Shown piece by piece: positions 8,032 to 11,774 of a stretch of 11,774 nucleotides of DNA; the first letter of the stretch is position 1, and the number at the start of each line of letters is the position of its first letter. The DNA is from JABDKJ01 sp039028335 (GTDB taxonomy: Bacteria > Bacteroidota > Bacteroidia > Flavobacteriales_D > JABDKJ01). The stretch is from NCBI GenBank assembly GCA_039028335.1, contig JBCCIF010000098.1, forward strand, positions 1-11,774, in the 5' to 3' direction. The notes under the pieces were generated by a model that made no database searches, had not been told where the DNA came from, and was given only the letters and a program-made list of their open reading frames with translations. The position numbers and the translations under genes were made by a program.

Positions 8032-9991
8032 ATTTATTTTTTTTAGTGCCCATGCTCTGTATTTGCTCTAAAAGAGATTTAGCCTCAAATATTTCTTTTT
8101 GAGAATAGTACTGGAATACAAAACCAAAAAACAAAAGGAAAGCAGTGAAAACGATTCCAATGAACAAGAAAATGGTAAGCAATGCAGATAAAATAATGGT
8201 ATACTCCTGATCTTCTGCATCAATAAACCAACCTACCATATCATAAATTATAAACTGCACCGTTGAATTCAAAAACATGAAAAAGATAAAAGATGAAATG
8301 AGCATGATTACGTAGAGCCCAATTGCTTTTCCATAATTTTTAATCCAAAAACGACTTGACCTGATTAATGCAGAAAGCGGGTTAACATCCTCTATGATCG
8401 ATGTCACAGTTGACAATAAAAAAAGCGGCAAAAGAAAAAGCATAATGAAAAAAGAAACAGCTGGAACGGGTAAAAAATACATGAACATAAATATGGCGAC
8501 ACCGAAAATACCCTTGTACCAATTTTTGAAGAAGGATCTTAGCAATGATTCATCGGTTTTTTGAAGAACCTTTTTAGCGAAACAAATGCCATAGACACAA
8601 ATAACAGAGAATAGCAGTGTAGCTACTATATATAGCATCGGAAACTCATCAAAACTGAATAAATCGGATATGTATGCATAATGCCTAAAAAAAATAGCGA
8701 CCACTAAGGGCACAAAAAAGATAGGTAGAAATATTGCCGGTAATATTTCAGGATTGGCAGCAATTACTGAAGGATCAATCCAATACTCCATATAAATGAT
8801 CTTATCGATCTCCCAACCATAGCAAGCAAACATTCCAATGACAAAGGTTATTCCCGATAATACTCCAATACCTAATATCTTACCAAAGTAGCGCCCTATT
8901 AAGCGCACGACATCGGCATAAATATTCCCGTTATTCTTGATGACATCCAAACGAAATCGATAGCTCTCGCTATTCGGAACAAAGTCTTGTAACAATGAAC
9001 TAACATCAACATCCCTAAATTTTCGATAGGGATAAATGACAAAATAATAGAGTATAGCAAGGAACATTGCTAGGATAATACAAAATCTAAAGATGTTCCA
9101 AACAGGAACTGCAGAAGGAGCAAACTCAGCAACTGTGGCAGAATCAATACGGGTAATAAAACCCTCTATGAAAGCAGCAGCAATTATGATCGGGGTAATT
9201 CCAAGCATGATTGATATGCCTTTTTTTGCAGAGACTATAAAGGACTCCTGCCTCACATAGGTCTTGGGAAACAACAAACCCCTTCCCATTGTAAAGCCAG
9301 CGGCACCAGCCAAAACTATTGCAGAAATTTCTGGTGCACCATGCATCCAAATGGTCAAAAATGACTCTTCGGTAAGACCGCGTTGAATAAAATAGAATTG
9401 AAACACGCCTATGAGAACTCCGTTCTTTACCAAGATGAATCCAGTTCCGATCCCAAATAATATTCCTAAAGCAAAAGTCAAATAGGCCACTCTCAGATTG
9501 TTGAACCCAATCTTATAAGACATCTCTAAAGGATTCATGCTTTTATAGATTGCCATGGGATCATCATTATCAATATTCTCATCTGTCTGATCGATATAAT
9601 TTTCGGTCATTATATGCTCAGCAAAAGAAGAGTCCTTATAGCTCGAAAATGCACCTATAATTGCACAAAAAAGGAAGATCAAAAAGGAAATAAGCAATTC
9701 CCTTCTGGATTCGTACATGATGAGCGGCAGGTCATCTCTGAAAAACTTTTTTAGAAAACCCTTTCCTGTTCTTTTGGTTTTATAGATCGAAGTATAAATC
9801 TTTTGTGAAAGATTATTTAAATAAACTTTCACTGATCGATTAGGGAAATAGGATTTTGAAAAGGATAAATCATTAGTGATTTCGATATAGAGATCACTTA
9901 ATTTCTCTGGGTCCTTGTTTTTTCCACGCGTGAGTTTTTCAAACTCCAACCACTTATCCTTGTTCTGTTCTATAAAATCGGTTTCCTTCAG
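8006..9991 (-). CDS. SpoIIM-family membrane protein fused to a second polytopic domain; CTG start proposed
   Basis: The first half (about 1-325) is a SpoIIM/DUF95-type integral membrane protein: FIEQNKDKWLEFE near the N-terminus, LSDLYIEITNDLSFSKSYFP at 31-50, and HGAPEISAIVLAGAAGFTMG at 217-236, with about five or six membrane helices. Despite the name this is not evidence of sporulation. The second half (about 345-661) adds roughly seven more helices and begins FRLDVIKNNGNIYADVVRLI, which resembles the start of a separate membrane protein (DUF4013- or GPDPase-membrane-like) that is usually its own gene in this cluster; a fusion is inferred from the length, about twice the usual 320-330. The start is unusual. 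TTG at 9949 would delete the conserved N-terminus; the frame is open back to TAG at 10025-10027 without ATG, GTG or another TTG, and CTG at 9991 gives the expected (M)KETDFIEQNKDKW. Confidence in the gene is high, in the exact start moderate. Confidence 0.85.
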   Translation of the reverse strand: MKETDFIEQNKDKWLEFEKLTRGKNKDPEKLSDLYIEITNDLSFSKSYFPNRSVKVYLNNLSQKIYTSIYKTKRTGKGFLKKFFRDDLPLIMYESRRELLISFLIFLFCAIIGAFSSYKDSSFAEHIMTENYIDQTDENIDNDDPMAIYKSMNPLEMSYKIGFNNLRVAYLTFALGILFGIGTGFILVKNGVLIGVFQFYFIQRGLTEESFLTIWMHGAPEISAIVLAGAAGFTMGRGLLFPKTYVRQESFIVSAKKGISIMLGITPIIIAAAFIEGFITRIDSATVAEFAPSAVPVWNIFRFCIILAMFLAILYYFVIYPYRKFRDVDVSSLLQDFVPNSESYRFRLDVIKNNGNIYADVVRLIGRYFGKILGIGVLSGITFVIGMFACYGWEIDKIIYMEYWIDPSVIAANPEILPAIFLPIFFVPLVVAIFFRHYAYISDLFSFDEFPMLYIVATLLFSVICVYGICFAKKVLQKTDESLLRSFFKNWYKGIFGVAIFMFMYFLPVPAVSFFIMLFLLPLFLLSTVTSIIEDVNPLSALIRSSRFWIKNYGKAIGLYVIMLISSFIFFMFLNSTVQFIIYDMVGWFIDAEDQEYTIILSALLTIFLFIGIVFTAFLLFFGFVFQYYSQKEIFEAKSLLEQIQSMGTKKNKYGAFSKVS

Positions 9992-10050
9992 TGGGATGTT
10001 TTTTACACAAAGCCTAAATATAGACTAAAATGTCGTATCATTGAACGGAG

Positions 10051-10065
10051 ATCTTATTCTAAGAT
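10051..10065. repeat. Short inverted repeat directly before the RDD gene
   Basis: ATCTTA-TTC-TAAGAT is a perfect 6-bp inverted repeat with a 3-nt spacer, ending one base before the GTG start at 10067. It lies in the 75-nt region between the divergent SpoIIM and RDD genes. It could be an operator or a weak leader hairpin next to the start codon, but with a single G-C pair per arm it could also be chance. I found no convincing TAnnTTTG promoter on either strand of this region. Confidence 0.3.
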
Positions 10066-10066
10066 A

Positions 10067-10810
10067 GTGGGCATAAAGAAAATCGGAATAGACACTACTC
10101 AGAACGTCAAAATCCAATATGAACTGGCACAACTCAAAGACAGAGTACTTGCCTATATTTTGGATATTCTAGTCATGTCCGTGGGTATAGGAGTAATTGC
10201 TCTTTTGATTTCAATTTTCTCGGTAGCAACTATGTCTTTTAACATTTGGTACCTGTACCAAATTCTTGTTTCCTTAATTTTCATTTTTTACACTCCCGTC
10301 ATGGAAATTTTTTCTGGCGGAAGAACCATCGGAAAAATGGCATTAAATACGCAAGTGATAAAAGTTACTGGTAAAAAACCAAAAGCCATTGACTATATTT
10401 CTCGTTGGGCATTTCGTTGCATAGACATCTATGCTTCCGCAGGGGCAATTGGGAGCATTTTAATTAGTACAGGAGACAAAGCTCAGCGCATTGGCGGTAT
10501 GGTTTCCAATACTGCTGTGGTCAGGTTAGAGCCACGTATGAATTTGACGCTTAACCAACTTCTAAGCATTGAAACACTGGATAAGTATCAACCTCAGAAT
10601 TTAAAAATCACCCTGCTTTCAGATAAAGACATGTTATTGGTTAAAAATGTCTTGGAACGAAATATCAAGTATCGGAATGAGGCACATCTTAATGCCTTAA
10701 ATCAGATCATACAAGTGATTGAAGAGAAAACGGGAATTGAATGCAAAACGGACAATAAAATCGCTTTTCTCAAGACACTATTGAAAGATTACATTGTTCT
10801 GACTCGTTAA
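10067..10810 (+). CDS. RDD family integral membrane protein
   Basis: The N-terminal 155 residues form an RDD domain: IDTTQNVKIQYELAQLKDR with the conserved arginine (R26), aspartate D33 within the first helix (YILDILVM), two membrane helices (about 29-51 and 60-79), then the FSGGRTIGKMALNTQVIK loop (82-99) and a further amphipathic or membrane segment (about 117-135). Residues 156-247 are a soluble helical tail. RDD proteins are often proposed to aid transport, but the role is not settled. The start is GTG at 10067: no ATG exists in frame upstream, and the following residues align with the usual start of Bacteroidota RDD proteins. It is divergent from the SpoIIM gene, 75 nt away, an arrangement I associate with this module in related genomes, which suggests a functional link. 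It heads the operon RDD-recX-prfB, with 4 nt to recX. Confidence 0.88.
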   Translation: MGIKKIGIDTTQNVKIQYELAQLKDRVLAYILDILVMSVGIGVIALLISIFSVATMSFNIWYLYQILVSLIFIFYTPVMEIFSGGRTIGKMALNTQVIKVTGKKPKAIDYISRWAFRCIDIYASAGAIGSILISTGDKAQRIGGMVSNTAVVRLEPRMNLTLNQLLSIETLDKYQPQNLKITLLSDKDMLLVKNVLERNIKYRNEAHLNALNQIIQVIEEKTGIECKTDNKIAFLKTLLKDYIVLTR

Positions 10811-10814
10811 TTAT

Positions 10815-11285
10815 TTGGACAACTCTCATAGAAATAATTTGTTTGGTAAAATGGTTCGATTTTGCAACTATAGGGATCGCTGTTCTTCTGAGGTTCTCTT
10901 AAAAATTAAAGAGATCGACCCCGAAAACAAATACGGAACTTACTTGTTCGAGAATTTAAAAGCGGGCGAATATTTTTCTGATAGCGATTTCGCCAATTCA
11001 TTCGCCAGCGGAAAGTTCAGAATAAAGCATTGGGGGAAATCAAAAATAAAAAGCCACCTGCAAGCTAAAAATATTGCTCCCGATACTATTGATCGAGCAT
11101 TGAAACAAATAGATGAAAGCGACTATCGCAGAAAAGCGAAAGAACTAATTCTCCAAAAAACAAGGACAAGAAAACTCGATTTCATTCTAAAACAAAAAAT
11201 CTTGCGGTCACTTTTTCAAAAAGGTTATGAATCTTCATTGGTTCTTGATTTATTTTCTGATTTGGAAAAAGCGCAGAATGATTAG
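10815..11285 (+). CDS. recX: RecX, regulatory protein of RecA
   Basis: RecX binds RecA filaments and restrains recombinase and co-protease activity. The 156-residue protein has the three-helix repeats of the family: RFCNYRDRCSSEV at the N-terminus, YFSDSDFANSFASGKF (53-68) followed by RIKHWGKSKIKSHL (69-82), then IDRALKQID (92-100), and FQKGYESSLVLDLF (134-147) at the end. The KFRIKxWGxxKI form is typical of Bacteroidota RecX. TTG at 10815 is the best start: TGA lies five codons upstream, no ATG precedes it, and the in-frame ATG at residue 13 would trim the first helix. It starts 4 nt after the RDD stop and ends 9 nt before prfB, so it is likely co-transcribed with both. recA is not in the window. 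Confidence 0.92.
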   Translation: MDNSHRNNLFGKMVRFCNYRDRCSSEVLLKIKEIDPENKYGTYLFENLKAGEYFSDSDFANSFASGKFRIKHWGKSKIKSHLQAKNIAPDTIDRALKQIDESDYRRKAKELILQKTRTRKLDFILKQKILRSLFQKGYESSLVLDLFSDLEKAQND

Positions 11286-11294
11286 TTTTGCAGC

Positions 11295-11774
11295 ATGGTA
11301 AATTCAGACCAAATAACAAAGATTAGTGATCGCCTGGATGCGTTGAGGGGGTATCTTTGACATTGATGCCAAACTCATTGAAATTAGCGAACAAGAGAAG
11401 CACACCACCGATCCAAATTTTTGGGATGACCCAAAAAAAGCTGAGGTAATTCTCAAAAAAATCAGGAACCTCAAAATTTGGACCGATGCATTTGCGCTCT
11501 CCACAACGCAATTGGAAGACCTGCATGTTTTGATGGAATTTTTCAAGGAAGGCGAATCGAGCGAAGAAGAAATTCAAGATTTATTTCAAAATTTGAGTTC
11601 GTCCATAGAAGACCTGGAATTCAAAAACATGATGTCTTCTGAAGAAGACGCTTTAGATGCGGTCCTACAAATTACTGCAGGGGCTGGAGGAACAGAGAGT
11701 TGCGATTGGGCCTCAATGCTTTTACGCATGTATCAAATGTGGGCAGAAAAAAATGGCTATTCAATCAAAACCAT
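11295..11774 (+). CDS. prfB: Peptide chain release factor 2, with programmed +1 frameshift (partial, 3' end missing)
   Basis: RF2 recognises UGA and UAA and triggers release of the finished protein. The zero frame runs ATG (11295) through 21 codons to TGA at 11358-11360; skipping the T at 11358 gives a continuous +1 frame to the right edge, about 159 residues in all out of roughly 365. The joined N-terminus reads ...RLDALRGYL-DIDAKLIEI, matching the RF2 family across the junction. Further hallmarks are HTTDPNFWDDPKKAE and ITAGAGGTESCDWASMLLRMY. The anticodon-like SPF motif and the catalytic GGQ loop lie beyond the window. It follows recX by 9 nt without an obvious Shine-Dalgarno sequence or separate promoter. 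The internal TGA is not a mutation: see the frameshift site. Confidence 0.96.
11346..11361 (+). promoter_or_regulatory. Programmed +1 frameshift site of prfB
   Basis: AGG GGG TAT CTT TGA C holds an internal Shine-Dalgarno-like AGGGGG, three bases of spacing, the slippery CTT codon, the in-frame stop TGA and a following C that weakens termination. This is the same arrangement and sequence as in E. coli prfB. When RF2 is scarce the ribosome pauses at TGA, the tRNA slips from CTT to TTT, and translation continues at GAC, so RF2 controls its own level. Confidence 0.95.

Noticed and set aside
9947..9949. TTG at 9949 as the start of the SpoIIM gene
   Set aside because: It would cut off the conserved FIxxNKxKW segment that is encoded in the same open frame just upstream.
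8006..9991. SpoIIM as evidence of a spore-forming organism
   Set aside because: The SpoIIM/DUF95 family is widespread in non-sporulating Bacteroidota; no other sporulation gene is present.
10003..10041. Short minus-strand ORF (ATG 10041 to TAA 10003) as a gene
   Set aside because: Twelve codons, out of frame with the SpoIIM gene and with no recognisable content; mentioned only as a possible leader ORF.
11295..11360. prfB as a pseudogene or sequencing error because of TGA at codon 22
   Set aside because: The stop sits exactly in the canonical RF2 frameshift cassette and the +1 frame continues the family sequence without a gap.
11304..11577. Minus-strand ORFs over the beginning of prfB
   Set aside because: They are shadows of the prfB coding sequence, which matches RF2 clearly.
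1..11774. Defence system, CRISPR array, mobile element or phage region
   Set aside because: All genes belong to envelope, DNA-repair or translation families, and I see no direct-repeat array, transposase, integrase or terminal inverted repeat.

Overview
The window reads as Bacteroidota DNA, probably Flavobacteriia-like. It is AT-rich, has almost no Shine-Dalgarno sequences before genes, and encodes family versions and a gene order (kdsD-tatC-lptB next to recQ; RDD opposite SpoIIM-DUF4129-DUF4350) that I associate with that phylum. This placement rests on protein character and synteny; no rRNA gene is present. The window is almost wholly coding: eleven genes, no stretch over 300 bases without a gene, and no tRNA, rRNA, CRISPR, insertion sequence or phage gene that I can see.

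Region 1 (1-3717, minus strand) is a tightly packed envelope operon, read right to left: arabinose-5-phosphate isomerase (kdsD/kpsF), twin-arginine translocase TatC, the LPS-export ATPase LptB, and a multi-spanning membrane protein cut off by the left edge. The last resembles surface-polysaccharide polymerase or glycosyltransferase-type proteins. Stops and starts overlap (TGATG, ATGA), or lie 18 nt apart at tatC-lptB. kdsD feeds Kdo synthesis and LptB powers LPS transport, so the theme is outer-membrane glycolipid supply, with TatC as a co-transcribed exporter.

Region 2 (3718-6018) is a divergent intergenic region with promoter-like elements, followed by a RecQ helicase of 728 residues with helicase, zinc, winged-helix and HRDC parts plus an acidic C-terminal extension. 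It converges on the next operon with only 4 nt between stop codons.

Region 3 (6023-9991, minus strand) is a membrane module, read right to left: a long SpoIIM-family protein apparently fused to a second polytopic domain, a DUF4129 protein and a DUF4350 protein. In related genomes this set normally sits with a MoxR AAA+ ATPase and a DUF58 protein; neither is next to it here. The SpoIIM gene has no ATG, GTG or TTG start that would keep its conserved N-terminus; a CTG at 9991 would.

Region 4 (10067-11774, plus strand) is an operon of an RDD membrane protein, the RecA modulator RecX, and the start of prfB (release factor 2). prfB holds a complete programmed +1 frameshift site (AGGGGG, then CTT TGA C) after codon 21, so its two reading frames are one gene.

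Five of the eleven genes (kdsD, DUF4350, SpoIIM, RDD, recX) lack a usable ATG and must start at TTG, GTG or CTG. The most interesting points are the SpoIIM fusion with its odd start, the module without MoxR, and an SD-dependent frameshift in a phylum that hardly uses SD sequences for initiation.
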